NCBI GenBank assembly: GCA_017556805.1
Contig: JAFYMC010000027.1
Location: 31,822 to 95,821 of the forward strand
Length of the DNA stretch: 64,000 nucleotides
Source: Lachnospiraceae bacterium
GTDB lineage: Bacteria > Bacillota > Clostridia > Lachnospirales > Lachnospiraceae
Direction of reading: 5' to 3'
Shown: piece by piece, positions 44,471 through 53,607 of the stretch
Layout of the letters: each line of letters starts with the position of its first letter
How positions within the stretch are numbered: the stretch's first letter is position 1
The notes under the pieces: model-generated
What the model saw: the letters and a program-made list of their open reading frames with translations, nothing else
Databases searched by the model: none
Told to the model about the DNA's origin: nothing
Translations under genes and position numbers: made by a program

Positions 44471-45040
44471 CTAATTTCTCTGTATATTCTGAAGCTTAAT
44501 CAACGATGAACTTGTATAGCTCTTTTGATCCACCTGATATTGTATCGTTACAAGTGTTCCCTGAAAAAAGTTATTCTTCGCATCATCGAAAGTCTCTCCT
44601 CCCGAAGCCAGTGAAAAGTCTGTTACATACTGTGCCAGAAAGGTTTTGTTTCTGTCCTGTGCCGCCACATTCGCTACCTTCTCGCTTACGGTTGACCCGG
44701 TTGTCGGTGTGCCGAACCGCAATTCATTTCCTACCAAAGCCAGTATATAATATTCGGTGCCTCTCTCTATCTCCAATGCCGCAGACACTCCCGACGGCAA
44801 ATCGGTCACCTTTCTGTAATCTGTGGACTCCTGAATCAACTCCGTTACAAACAACTCCGTCATCTGGGATTCCATCTGAAGAAGCGACTCGGAATTTACA
44901 TTCCGGAAGTGATTCAATCCGGAGGTCAGAAATCCCATCACTGCCAGCATTACCACTCCGGAAATCAGTACGGTAACAATCAACTCCACCAAGGAGTAAC
45001 CGCCGTTGGATGCCAAAACCTTATGCTTTTTTGCTTCCAT
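44471..45040 (-). CDS. PilW/PilJ-like minor prepilin
   Basis: This encodes 189 aa. Type IV prepilin leader NGG|YSLVELIVTVLISG, with Glu at +5, is followed by one hydrophobic helix and a C-terminal beta domain. It is processed by PilD. Confidence 0.82.
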   Translation of the reverse strand: MEAKKHKVLASNGGYSLVELIVTVLISGVVMLAVMGFLTSGLNHFRNVNSESLLQMESQMTELFVTELIQESTDYRKVTDLPSGVSAALEIERGTEYYILALVGNELRFGTPTTGSTVSEKVANVAAQDRNKTFLAQYVTDFSLASGGETFDDAKNNFFQGTLVTIQYQVDQKSYTSSSLIKLQNIQRN

Positions 45041-45053
45041 AGCCCCTCCTCCT

Positions 45054-45548
45054 TTACTCTATATAACTGCGTCCTGTACTCGTCACCATTCGTACAGTCA
45101 CCGTCTTTGATCCTGTTACAATCAACTTCGTATAGTTGCTGGTAAACGCTCCGTTGGACTTTTGAAAGGTAATATCACAGACATTCGTTCCGCTGACCGT
45201 CTTTGAAATACTTCCGTCGTCATTCTTTGCCACGATAGTCAACGCACTGTCTCCGATTTCTACCTCATCAATCACGGTTCCGCTCTTTAATATCTTCGCA
45301 CTATACCCATCGCCATCTGCCACCACGCGGAGTGTAATATCATTTACTCCGTCCGATGCGGTGGTTTGTATTTTTGCCCTGTTTAACGCCGTCAGCAATG
45401 CTTCTGCAGCACTGGAGGCGTCTCTGTTCCGGATAAAGGAAAATCCGACGACTGCTCCTGCAGAAAGAATCCCCATAATCAGCACCACCACCACAATCTC
45501 TACCAGTGACATGCCCGCATTATTCCATTTTCTTCTGCTCATCTCCAT
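45054..45548 (-). CDS. GspH/FimT-like minor prepilin
   Basis: This encodes 164 aa with leader NNAG|MSLVEIVVVVLIMG (Glu+5), a hydrophobic helix and a beta-rich tail. It is 36 bp downstream of the PilX-like gene. Confidence 0.82.
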   Translation of the reverse strand: MEMSRRKWNNAGMSLVEIVVVVLIMGILSAGAVVGFSFIRNRDASSAAEALLTALNRAKIQTTASDGVNDITLRVVADGDGYSAKILKSGTVIDEVEIGDSALTIVAKNDDGSISKTVSGTNVCDITFQKSNGAFTSNYTKLIVTGSKTVTVRMVTSTGRSYIE

Positions 45549-45584
45549 ATATCTTCCTCCGTCTGCTCTGTTATGAATAATCCG

Positions 45585-47786
45585 TTAATTCTTCTGCCAA
45601 TTATCGAAGGAAATCGAAACTGCCTCGGAAGAAAGGTAAGGACTTGCCGGAGTACTGCTACCACCGGTTGCTCTGAAGTATTCCTGTACCTCCGGCACGG
45701 TCAGTAGTGCCTCTACCGCAGCTTTATCACTCTTTATTGTAGTTTCACTGTTGAACTCTATTCCTCCGGTCGCCAATACCAGGCCGTTAAAAGTCTTAGA
45801 CGTACCGCTAAAGGTAAGCTTTCCGTTTACTAAAATAATACCGCTGTTTGCCGGTACCGTATTATCAATCGTTACATTTCCGTTATACACCCAGAAATCA
45901 TAGGTACCGCTGCTTGTGGTATATGTATTCTTAATCCAGGTATCCGGCGTCGGACGAGTCGGATTGGATACAGCAAACTTCTCCATTTTCAAAATTCTTT
46001 CGGTAATCACATCATAATTTCTATTCTCCGTAGAGGTCGCGTTCAAACGGAAGCTGGAAAATAATCCGCTGGTTCTGCGCTTTGCCAAAAGACTGTCACT
46101 TGCTAATTTGGAAAAATTCGTTGTCGCATTCTGAATTCCGTAGGTGGACTCCGTCACAGTCCCGTCATACTGGAAAGCATTTGCTAAGGTATAGTTGTTC
46201 TGCGCCAGCTTAACAGTACTGTTTCCGAGTGTATCCAATCGCAGCTTCATCGGCGCTTTCAGCTGCGGCACAGCCATATATGCTGCAAAATAGTCCTGTG
46301 CATCCTTCTCTGTCGGGAAATTCAGGTACAAATATACAAACTCGGTAGTACCGCCGTCCAGCTTTACATGACGTACTACATAATTATCCTCAATCAGTGC
46401 ATAATCCGGATCTCCCGGAACTGTGGACCTGCCGAGATACTCTCTGAAATCAAAATATGCTTCATTATTATAATTATCCTTATAGGAAATCCGCGCATCC
46501 GTCATAAGACAGCCTGTAAGAGCATTAAACTCCGTAAGGGTCATCGGATTATGATTCGTTACCAGGCATTCACTCGGTACCAGATATATACTCTGCATAT
46601 CCTTGTATGCCACAGACTCACCCTGCAAAATACCGAGGGCATTTGCCACACCCCCCGCACTCCAAAGAGTATCGTGAATATAGGAACGACCGTTTAATAC
46701 AAGATTTGTTGTTCCGCTGAAATCCAACGAAATATCCTTTGCACTATTAATGGTAATCGCACTGCTAAGTGCAGAAGGGTCTACCGTTCCACCGCTGTTA
46801 TAACCGCTATAGCCGATATACTCGCCGCCGTCAATATCTATCTTTGCCCCCGACTTTTCAATAATCAGGTCATCGGATACATAAAAGTTCGAATTCGCAT
46901 AAAGCTCGCCGCCATCGGATACCTCGATATTGTTCGCCCAAACACCGTCACCGCTTGCATTGGATTCTGTGTTAATATTCAGAATGGCATCATTTGTTAT
47001 CACCAAGTCTCCCGCAATTAAAAACTTCTTCGCCTTGTTTACATTCATTACCATGTTTTCACTGCGGTGAAGCAAAGAACTCTTTGTATAAAAATTACCT
47101 TCCAGCTCAATGGTCTGCTCAGTATTCAAAGGCGTAACCACATCTGCCCCGGAAATAACGGCAAAATCCGTAAAATCGCAGGCAATGGTATTTACCATAT
47201 TACCTTCCACATCCGGAATCTTTGCATCCACTATAATATCAGTAGTGATGGAGGTCTGGCTTCCGCCTGCAGAATAGGTAAAGGTTGCATTCCTAATACA
47301 GATCTGTGTGGAATCCTCACCTGCACCGGTAACATACGGTACATTTTCTACAGAACCAAAAGATACCTGTACTTCCAATGCATCCAGGTCATCTGTAGTC
47401 GGGTCGCCGCCCAATGCCTTACACATCAAGCTTCTTGCCGCATCACTCTCTGTCACCTCATCGTAAAACGCAGTCTGGAAAAACTCAGCAAAACGGCTGT
47501 TTCTGGCATCCGTCGTGTCGAGATTGGAATACTGAACCATCAGGTCTGCAAAGGCCTTTTTTAACGCCTCTTCCGCCTCGATTTCAAGCTGGGATACCAA
47601 CTCATCGGAACCGCTCTCCGCACCGTAAAAGCTCTGTTGCATCTGACGTTCCAAATCCTTCATTTTACGATTGTTCGTAGTAACCACCAACAGCATGGCA
47701 CCAATCATGGACAAGAGTGCCACACAGCCGATAACAAGAATCAAACCGCCGCCCTTGTTATTTTTTAATATCGATTTACGCTTCAT
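45585..47786 (-). CDS. large PilX-like pilus-associated protein with beta-solenoid body
   Basis: This encodes 733 aa. The N-terminal NNKGGGLILVIGCVALLSMIGAMLLV is pilin-like but lacks the Glu+5, as in PilX-like proteins, and is followed by QSFYGAESGSDELVSQLEIE, which resembles the PilX AAE motif. About residues 220-330 and 655-700 have bactofilin-like strand repeats (AGDLVITNDAILNIN; LVNGKLTFSG, GLVLATGGIEFNS). It is unusually large for a pilin. Confidence 0.7.
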   Translation of the reverse strand: MKRKSILKNNKGGGLILVIGCVALLSMIGAMLLVVTTNNRKMKDLERQMQQSFYGAESGSDELVSQLEIEAEEALKKAFADLMVQYSNLDTTDARNSRFAEFFQTAFYDEVTESDAARSLMCKALGGDPTTDDLDALEVQVSFGSVENVPYVTGAGEDSTQICIRNATFTYSAGGSQTSITTDIIVDAKIPDVEGNMVNTIACDFTDFAVISGADVVTPLNTEQTIELEGNFYTKSSLLHRSENMVMNVNKAKKFLIAGDLVITNDAILNINTESNASGDGVWANNIEVSDGGELYANSNFYVSDDLIIEKSGAKIDIDGGEYIGYSGYNSGGTVDPSALSSAITINSAKDISLDFSGTTNLVLNGRSYIHDTLWSAGGVANALGILQGESVAYKDMQSIYLVPSECLVTNHNPMTLTEFNALTGCLMTDARISYKDNYNNEAYFDFREYLGRSTVPGDPDYALIEDNYVVRHVKLDGGTTEFVYLYLNFPTEKDAQDYFAAYMAVPQLKAPMKLRLDTLGNSTVKLAQNNYTLANAFQYDGTVTESTYGIQNATTNFSKLASDSLLAKRRTSGLFSSFRLNATSTENRNYDVITERILKMEKFAVSNPTRPTPDTWIKNTYTTSSGTYDFWVYNGNVTIDNTVPANSGIILVNGKLTFSGTSKTFNGLVLATGGIEFNSETTIKSDKAAVEALLTVPEVQEYFRATGGSSTPASPYLSSEAVSISFDNWQKN

Positions 47787-47813
47787 ATCTGCATTCCCTC
47801 CTAGTCCAAATCC

Positions 47814-49082
47814 TTATTGCAAGCACGCCACAACATCGGTTGCAACCGTATTTCCGTCGGAGTCCTTAACGGTAATCGTCAACTCCTGTACGCGGATTTC
47901 TTCATCCTCCGCAATCATCTGATGACTATGCGCCGACACATTTGATACTCCGCTGGCAAAAGAAATCTCTGCCGGGCAATACAAATCTACCCGGGCCGGC
48001 GATTTTGCAGCAACGCCTTCGCCTCTTTTCGCGAAGGAAACACTGATACTCGGCGCACTTCCAAAACGTTCGTTTAATTTCTTATCGGCTAAGTCGCTGT
48101 TAATCGTTGTCGAAGCCTCCTGGCATACAACAAAAACATCTGCTGCCAGCAACGCCTGCTCATCATAAATTCTAATATCATAACTCATGCTCGCATCTGT
48201 TATACCTGACTCCCAATGGGACTCCGCCGGTGAATACAACAGATACACTCTGTCCAGCTTCTCTGCTCCCGGAGTGGTATCGCCCGCCTTATTAAATTCT
48301 CCGGAAGAAAAGAACTGATACTCTATTCTCCGTGTTGCTGTATCCTCCAAGTCCAGCGAAGTATGCGCTTCATAAGAAAAATAAGCTAACAGCTCCATTT
48401 TCCCGGAAGGTCTCAACACTGTCTCCAGATATACATCCCTGTCAATCTTTGATTTAATTTCATTGACAGCCGCTTCATACTCGGTAGCTGTCATAACGTT
48501 CATATCAATCTCCGGTGTCGGCGTCGCGGTAGGACCTAACGCCAAATTATCTGTTCTGATTTTGCTGTTACGCATTTCAACAAATTCATTTAGCGCCATT
48601 GTATCATAGCCGTTCTCGGCATCCCCCGGCATAAACAGAGTACCGTTTGTACTGGCATTTATCAACACAGACTTACTTCCCGTTTCACCGAAGCTCACCA
48701 CGGATGTGGTGTTCATGCTGTTGTACTCGTCCGGCTCCGTATCTCGGATAATCTCTACACTGTAGGAATAAGAACCCTTGTTTACACCGCTGACGGTACA
48801 TTTTTCTACTTTATTACTGTCTTCCCAGGTAGATGCTCCTCTGCTTCCGCCGAACAAGCCCGCCACCTTATCCGCATACTCGCTGCTGTCCTTTACGGCG
48901 CTTGCCAGCTCCAGTAAATCCTCCATCAAAGACTCCGCACTCTGCACCTTTTTTGTCTTTGCATTTGCTTTTGCGGATAGAGAAAACGCTGTCAGTACCG
49001 AGCTAATCACAATGGAGAGCACGAGCATACTGACAATGACTTCTACCAATGTAAATCCCTTGTTATTCTTTTTTGCTATCAT
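47814..49082 (-). CDS. minor prepilin with N-methylation motif (PilV-like)
   Basis: This encodes 422 aa. Leader NNKG|FTLVEVIVSMLVLSIVIS has Glu+5. The long C-terminal beta domain holds an internal TATPTPEID linker. I chose ATG 49082 (MIAKKNN), with TAGGAG/GGAGG upstream, over the 49133 frame opening. Confidence 0.82.
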   Translation of the reverse strand: MIAKKNNKGFTLVEVIVSMLVLSIVISSVLTAFSLSAKANAKTKKVQSAESLMEDLLELASAVKDSSEYADKVAGLFGGSRGASTWEDSNKVEKCTVSGVNKGSYSYSVEIIRDTEPDEYNSMNTTSVVSFGETGSKSVLINASTNGTLFMPGDAENGYDTMALNEFVEMRNSKIRTDNLALGPTATPTPEIDMNVMTATEYEAAVNEIKSKIDRDVYLETVLRPSGKMELLAYFSYEAHTSLDLEDTATRRIEYQFFSSGEFNKAGDTTPGAEKLDRVYLLYSPAESHWESGITDASMSYDIRIYDEQALLAADVFVVCQEASTTINSDLADKKLNERFGSAPSISVSFAKRGEGVAAKSPARVDLYCPAEISFASGVSNVSAHSHQMIAEDEEIRVQELTITVKDSDGNTVATDVVACLQ

Positions 49083-49111
49083 TATGCTCCTACCTCCTGT
49101 TTCTCTTTTTC

Positions 49112-49177
49112 TGCCGTCTCCGCGAGGAAACAATTCCCGCGGAACGACGGCAAGATACAGACTTTCGCCTGTATCTT
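49112..49177 (-). repeat. paired hairpins inside the pilus operon
   Basis: Compound stem TGCCGTC..CCGCG/CGCGG..GACGGCA (49112-49152) is followed by AAGATACAG/CTGTATCTT (49152-49177), in the 114-bp gap between the pilO-like gene and the next minor pilin. No T run follows on the minus strand. Confidence 0.7.
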
Positions 49178-49196
49178 ACTCTCGCTCGTATTTAAC

Positions 49197-49880
49197 TTAA
49201 TTCGCAAAGATGTTCTCTTCGCCGAGACGGATGCCCGTGATGTCCGGCTCCTCGTACTGTCTGTCCGTACCGGTTACGGCGTACAGATTCAGAACAATGT
49301 TACCGTCCAACAAATTCGTCTCGCTGTTATAGTTTACGGTAATTGATTCCATGTTCATGCGCTCCGAATTCGCATTGATGTAATCCGACATGCGCTTTAA
49401 CTGGTCATAATCACCGCTGTAATTAAAGGAAAGTGTTTCCTTTAAAAGACTAACGTCATAATAGGAAATCGCATAACTGCCGCTTTCCTCGCCCATATCC
49501 TGTACCATCGGCATGGTTACGCTAGTTAGCAGGTTCGGCGCCGAGAAGGTGACATCCGGTACGCGCATCTCCAAATCCGCTTCCATGTCGCTGACAAACT
49601 TGATACTCTTTTCCGGAGTATTACCGGCACTGTATCGGTCCAGTACCTCGGAAATCGCATCACGGGATTTATTAATCTCGTCTTTCCAGAAATCCTCATT
49701 TACGCTCATGTTGTAAAGCTCGATGTAACGCTTATTTAACTCGAAGTTCTCATCCCGAAGTGCCTGACGCTCAGCCAAAAGCGGGCGGTACAAATAGTTT
49801 ACAGCAACAATTACTATGATAACTACCAGTGCTAACATCAACAGGAAAATCTGCATTTCATTGCCTTTTTTCTTCTCCAT
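49197..49880 (-). CDS. pilO: PilO-like pilus assembly protein
   Basis: This encodes 227 aa: a short cytosolic start, one transmembrane helix (about 10-30), a coiled coil (about 30-75), then a ferredoxin-like domain. This is the PilO layout. ATG 49880, with GGAGG 9 nt upstream, lies 1 bp after the pilMN stop. The family is known mainly by position and architecture, so the symbol is tentative. Confidence 0.72.
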   Translation of the reverse strand: MEKKKGNEMQIFLLMLALVVIIVIVAVNYLYRPLLAERQALRDENFELNKRYIELYNMSVNEDFWKDEINKSRDAISEVLDRYSAGNTPEKSIKFVSDMEADLEMRVPDVTFSAPNLLTSVTMPMVQDMGEESGSYAISYYDVSLLKETLSFNYSGDYDQLKRMSDYINANSERMNMESITVNYNSETNLLDGNIVLNLYAVTGTDRQYEEPDITGIRLGEENIFAN

Positions 49881-49881
49881 G

Positions 49882-51663
49882 CTACTGTACCTCCGTTCCT
49901 TCTGTTGTATTCTCGACAGCTTCCTCGCCCTCAGGTACATCTGCCGGTTTCTGTAAGATACAGTTTACCGTAAATACTACCTCGGTACGATTGGTGGTCT
50001 CATCCACGTTCTCAACGATACCGCCGATGGTTACATCGGAAATATACGGAATGGACTTTAACTGCATCAATACCTTAGCTGCCTCATCCTTGGTAACCGT
50101 GGAGAAATTAATCGTCATGGCATTTCCAGTAATGGAGAAGGAATGTACCAACGAACGTGCCGGCAATGCTTTCTCCAAAGCTGCAATAATATCATTGAGC
50201 TGCTCCGCCATGGAGAAACTGAGTGAATCCGTTGCCTTCATGCTTTCAATGGACTCCTGGCTTGCAAGATACACCGCATACAGGTCCTCGATGCTCTCTG
50301 CCTCTGCAATGTTCTGTTCAAACAGCGCCTTCATATCCTTCTCGTAACTGATATCGATGGAGGTCTTAATAACCAGACCTGCAATAATCGCAGCCGCCGC
50401 GATAAATATCGAACCGGACAAAATCGCAATATTCTTCTTTTTCTCTCTTAAGATAGCCTCGGCCGGACGCATACCCAGCGGATTTACTACCGCACCAAAG
50501 CAGGCTAAGAACTCAGCGCCTCTCTGCTCAAACTCTACTGCCGACTTGGAGAAGAGTACGCCCTCGGTTACGTCGAGAATTTCTACCGGCATACCCAGCT
50601 CATCCGAAATCAAGGCGTCTGCACCCTGTACGGAGGTTGCCAGACCGGTCAGGTAAATCTTCTCTATCGGAGAATCCGGATGGTTTGTAGTAAAGTATTC
50701 GATTACTCGGCGCACACGGCCTACGATATCTCTTGCCGCTTCGGAAACATCCTGTCTTGCCGTAATACGACGATTCAAAATATCTCCGTCGGAAAGGATA
50801 CGCTCCACGCTCATGTCGTTGGACTCCGCTGCTTCCTTATCCGCATCTGCCTTTTCGGTCTCGATACGCTTAAAACGGTTCTCACGAATCTTTGCCAGCT
50901 CACGCTTCTCCCATTCCTCGTCCATCTGGGCGTTAATGGTAAGATACTCACCGTCCAGCAACATCTTTAAGGCTTCCGTCTGGTTGGTCACCTCATCGTA
51001 ACAATGGGACTCTAAGAGGGCATCTGCCAGGTTGGCAACACCGTAGTTAACCGTTCTCTGTACACCAAGCTCTCCCTTATCCAGTACCATTACCACCGTA
51101 GCGGTTTCGTTCATCTGCATGATAAGGCTGACATCCTGCAGGGTGGAACGCTTCAACCACTGGAACATGGAGTTACCGGTTACGTCCATGGACAGGACAT
51201 TACACTTCATAGCCTCCGCTAACATATAGAAGCACTGTAACAATGTCTCCGGAATCGCATATACCATCAAACGATACTGATTCTGCTCTTTATCCTGACC
51301 GATAACGGTATGGGAAATCACGTGATCGGAAATATCCATCGGGAAATAGTCGGTTGCTTCCGCCTGTACGATATTCTTTAACATCTTTTCCTTCAAGGCG
51401 GTTACCGTAACCTCACGGCTGATTACCTTATTGGAAGAAATCGTAAAGATAATATCCTTCGTCTTAATGCCGGCTGTCTGCATCTGCATGCTCAGCTTCT
51501 CCGCAAACTCGTCCGTTTCGCGGATATAACCATCCTCTATGGTATTCGGCGGGGTGTCAAATACAACCGCTTTCCGTACGCGCTGTACCTTGCTGCCCAC
51601 TTCCAACTCCAGCAATCTGGTTTGTGTCAGGCCGATTTCAATGCTTACTATTGTTTTTGCCAT
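49882..51663 (-). CDS. PilM-PilN fusion protein
   Basis: This encodes 593 aa. Residues 1 to about 400 are the actin-like PilM ATPase (VSIEIGLTQTRLLELEVG phosphate-1, KIYLTGLATSVQGADALI adenosine loop, FLACFGAVVNPLGM). A transmembrane helix follows (about 414-436, SGSIFIAAAAIIAGLVI), then a PilN-like periplasmic-type coiled coil and ferredoxin fold (about 440-593). In Gram-negatives PilM and PilN are separate proteins joined by the PilN N-terminal peptide; here they are one chain. Confidence 0.85.
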   Translation of the reverse strand: MAKTIVSIEIGLTQTRLLELEVGSKVQRVRKAVVFDTPPNTIEDGYIRETDEFAEKLSMQMQTAGIKTKDIIFTISSNKVISREVTVTALKEKMLKNIVQAEATDYFPMDISDHVISHTVIGQDKEQNQYRLMVYAIPETLLQCFYMLAEAMKCNVLSMDVTGNSMFQWLKRSTLQDVSLIMQMNETATVVMVLDKGELGVQRTVNYGVANLADALLESHCYDEVTNQTEALKMLLDGEYLTINAQMDEEWEKRELAKIRENRFKRIETEKADADKEAAESNDMSVERILSDGDILNRRITARQDVSEAARDIVGRVRRVIEYFTTNHPDSPIEKIYLTGLATSVQGADALISDELGMPVEILDVTEGVLFSKSAVEFEQRGAEFLACFGAVVNPLGMRPAEAILREKKKNIAILSGSIFIAAAAIIAGLVIKTSIDISYEKDMKALFEQNIAEAESIEDLYAVYLASQESIESMKATDSLSFSMAEQLNDIIAALEKALPARSLVHSFSITGNAMTINFSTVTKDEAAKVLMQLKSIPYISDVTIGGIVENVDETTNRTEVVFTVNCILQKPADVPEGEEAVENTTEGTEVQ

Positions 51664-51776
51664 AAAACCCTCCTTATGTTCGTGGTACCCACATATAACA
51701 TTTCAGTAACACATGCCATTTCATACCCTGCTGAAATGTCATATGAGTCTATCTCTCCCATCACCCGTCTGTCCTC

Positions 51777-52550
51777 TTACACAGAAAACAGCCCTAAATA
51801 CGCGTTGATAATCCATTCACCCACCAGCGCGGCAATGAAAATACCTACCGCCAGATACGGTCCGAAGGCCAGCTGCCGGTCTTCTCCCGACACCTTCATC
51901 CGAATCGGATGTACAATGACGGCCAATACGCAACCGATCATCATAGAAAGAAAAATCTTCGGTCCGCCCAGGAGCAGTCCCGCTGCCGCCATGAGTTTTA
52001 CGTCACCGCCACCCATGCCTTCCTTCTTAAGAAACTTAAGGGAAATCCAGGCCGCCAGTAAAAACATACCGCTGACCAGGAAAAATCCTACAACATAAAG
52101 CACCCAATTCTTTAAGTCGGTGCACAACCGTACCACTCCCAACAGGAGAATAAATACATTGAGTCCGAGGGGAATCTCATAGGTACGGAAATCAATGATT
52201 GCAATTACCAAAAGTGCAGAAGCCAACAGACAGTACAAAATTCCCTCTACGGTCAGACCGCGAAGGAAAATAGTACCCAACCATAATAACCCGTTCAGTG
52301 CCTCTATCAGAGGATACTGCACGGAAATCTTCGCTTTGCACTTCCGGCACTTGCCGCCCAGGCAAAGCCATGAAAACACCGGCACTAAGTCGTACCACTT
52401 GAGCCCATAACCACAGCTCATGCAGTGTGACGGAACCGTCACGATGCTTTCATGCTTTGGAATTCGGTAAATGCAAACATTTAAGAAACTGCCAATCAGT
52501 ATTCCGTAAAGAAATACTAACGGATAAATTATCACTTCGTATCCTTCCAT
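51777..52550 (-). CDS. pilD: prepilin peptidase PilD
   Basis: This encodes 257 aa, polytopic. The N-terminal methylase region has GSFLNVCIYRIP and a four-Cys zinc site (CMSCGYG...CRKCKA). Catalytic Asp residues lie in AIIDFRTYEIP and GGGDVKLMAAAG. It cleaves and N-methylates the prepilins of this operon. I chose ATG 52550 (MEGYEVI), with AAAGGA upstream. Confidence 0.95.
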   Translation of the reverse strand: MEGYEVIIYPLVFLYGILIGSFLNVCIYRIPKHESIVTVPSHCMSCGYGLKWYDLVPVFSWLCLGGKCRKCKAKISVQYPLIEALNGLLWLGTIFLRGLTVEGILYCLLASALLVIAIIDFRTYEIPLGLNVFILLLGVVRLCTDLKNWVLYVVGFFLVSGMFLLAAWISLKFLKKEGMGGGDVKLMAAAGLLLGGPKIFLSMMIGCVLAVIVHPIRMKVSGEDRQLAFGPYLAVGIFIAALVGEWIINAYLGLFSV

Positions 52551-52623
52551 ACCAATTGGTCCTTTCTGAAATGAGAGATTCCGTTGGGGATTCATCCTAG
52601 GCTAAATTTGTGCTTAAAAGGTG

Positions 52624-52660
52624 TTCCCTTCCCGGCGGCAAAGCCGCCGGGAGGAGGGAA
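52624..52660 (-). repeat. very stable GC hairpin after a major prepilin gene
   Basis: The stem CCCGGCGGC-aaa-GCCGCCGGG is extended by TTCCCTT/GGAGGGAA. It sits 12 bp after the pilin stop, with only a weak T stretch following on the minus strand. Confidence 0.8.
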
Positions 52661-52671
52661 GAATTGTTACA

Positions 52672-53076
52672 TTAGGTGGTCGGTGCTCCCGGATAACTAA
52701 CCGTTACAACACCGGCACTGCTAATACTAAATGTAAACTTGCCACCAGCAGAAGTCTTTGCAGAATAATCTCCGCCGGTTACCTCTGTTACATATGTTGC
52801 GAAACTACCTAAAGTAGCAACATCAGTAGCATCATAATTCTTACTGGTTACCGTAGGAACTGCTACGCCGTCAGCCTTTGCATCTGCAACTGCAATCTGA
52901 AGTGCAGACTTAATATCCTTTGCAGTGTTTGCATCGGAATTGGTCTTTGCCTTGTCTACCCACTTCATTACCTGCGGAGCAAGTGCTACTGCGATGATAC
53001 CCATGATCAATACTACTACGATGAGCTCGACCAGGGAGAAACCTTTGTTGTTCTTCTTGTTCAATAACTTCTTCAT
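52672..53076 (-). CDS. pilA: type IV major-type prepilin, copy 2
   Basis: This encodes 134 aa. Leader NNKG|FSLVELIVVVLIMGIIAV (Glu+5) is followed by LAPQVMKWVDKAKT and a short Ala/Thr/Ser-rich beta head with no cysteines. It shares the N-terminal half with the pilin at 53183-53593. The stable hairpin downstream suggests high mRNA level. Confidence 0.9.
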   Translation of the reverse strand: MKKLLNKKNNKGFSLVELIVVVLIMGIIAVALAPQVMKWVDKAKTNSDANTAKDIKSALQIAVADAKADGVAVPTVTSKNYDATDVATLGSFATYVTEVTGGDYSAKTSAGGKFTFSISSAGVVTVSYPGAPTT

Positions 53077-53182
53077 ACTTTTTCTCTCCTTTTTGTGTAA
53101 TATTTTATGTTAAACTATCCCCCTACGCCTGCATGCATCACTGCACCGGTTATGTAGGCGCCCCCCGGGAATAGAATTAACC

Positions 53183-53593
53183 TTAATAGGTTCCGGATAC
53201 TGTGGAAACCGTAACCGCTCCCGTATCCTTGATTTCAATCTGAAAAACTTTTCCGTTTTCGTTTTGTACCTCAGGAAAATCACCGCCAGCACATTCTGTC
53301 AATATTGCAATCATTCCACTGTTAGGGTCTGTTCCGTCTGTTGCCGTGATTCCAGCAGAGGTCACAATATAGTTGGCATCAATCAAATTGCCCCCCTCAC
53401 TCTCATACTCAGCAACTGCCGCCTGCCCGATGGACTTTAAATTATCCTTTACGCGCAAGTCCGCACTTTGCTTCGCAGCCGCCACCCATTTCATTACCTG
53501 CGGCGCCAAGGATACTGCAAGAATGCCCATAATCAGCACCACTACAATAAGCTCTACTAAAGAAAATCCTTTGTCTTGATTTTTCTTCTTCAT
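53183..53593 (-). CDS. pilA: type IV major-type prepilin, copy 1
   Basis: This encodes 136 aa. Leader QDKG|FSLVELIVVVLIMGILAV (Glu+5) precedes LAPQVMKWVAAAKQ. The head domain diverges from copy 2. It lies 14 bp after pilC. A 9-bp hairpin (around 53120-53160) follows in the 106-bp gap. Confidence 0.9.
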   Translation of the reverse strand: MKKKNQDKGFSLVELIVVVLIMGILAVSLAPQVMKWVAAAKQSADLRVKDNLKSIGQAAVAEYESEGGNLIDANYIVTSAGITATDGTDPNSGMIAILTECAGGDFPEVQNENGKVFQIEIKDTGAVTVSTVSGTY

Positions 53594-53607
53594 AAGGTAC
53601 TCCTCTT

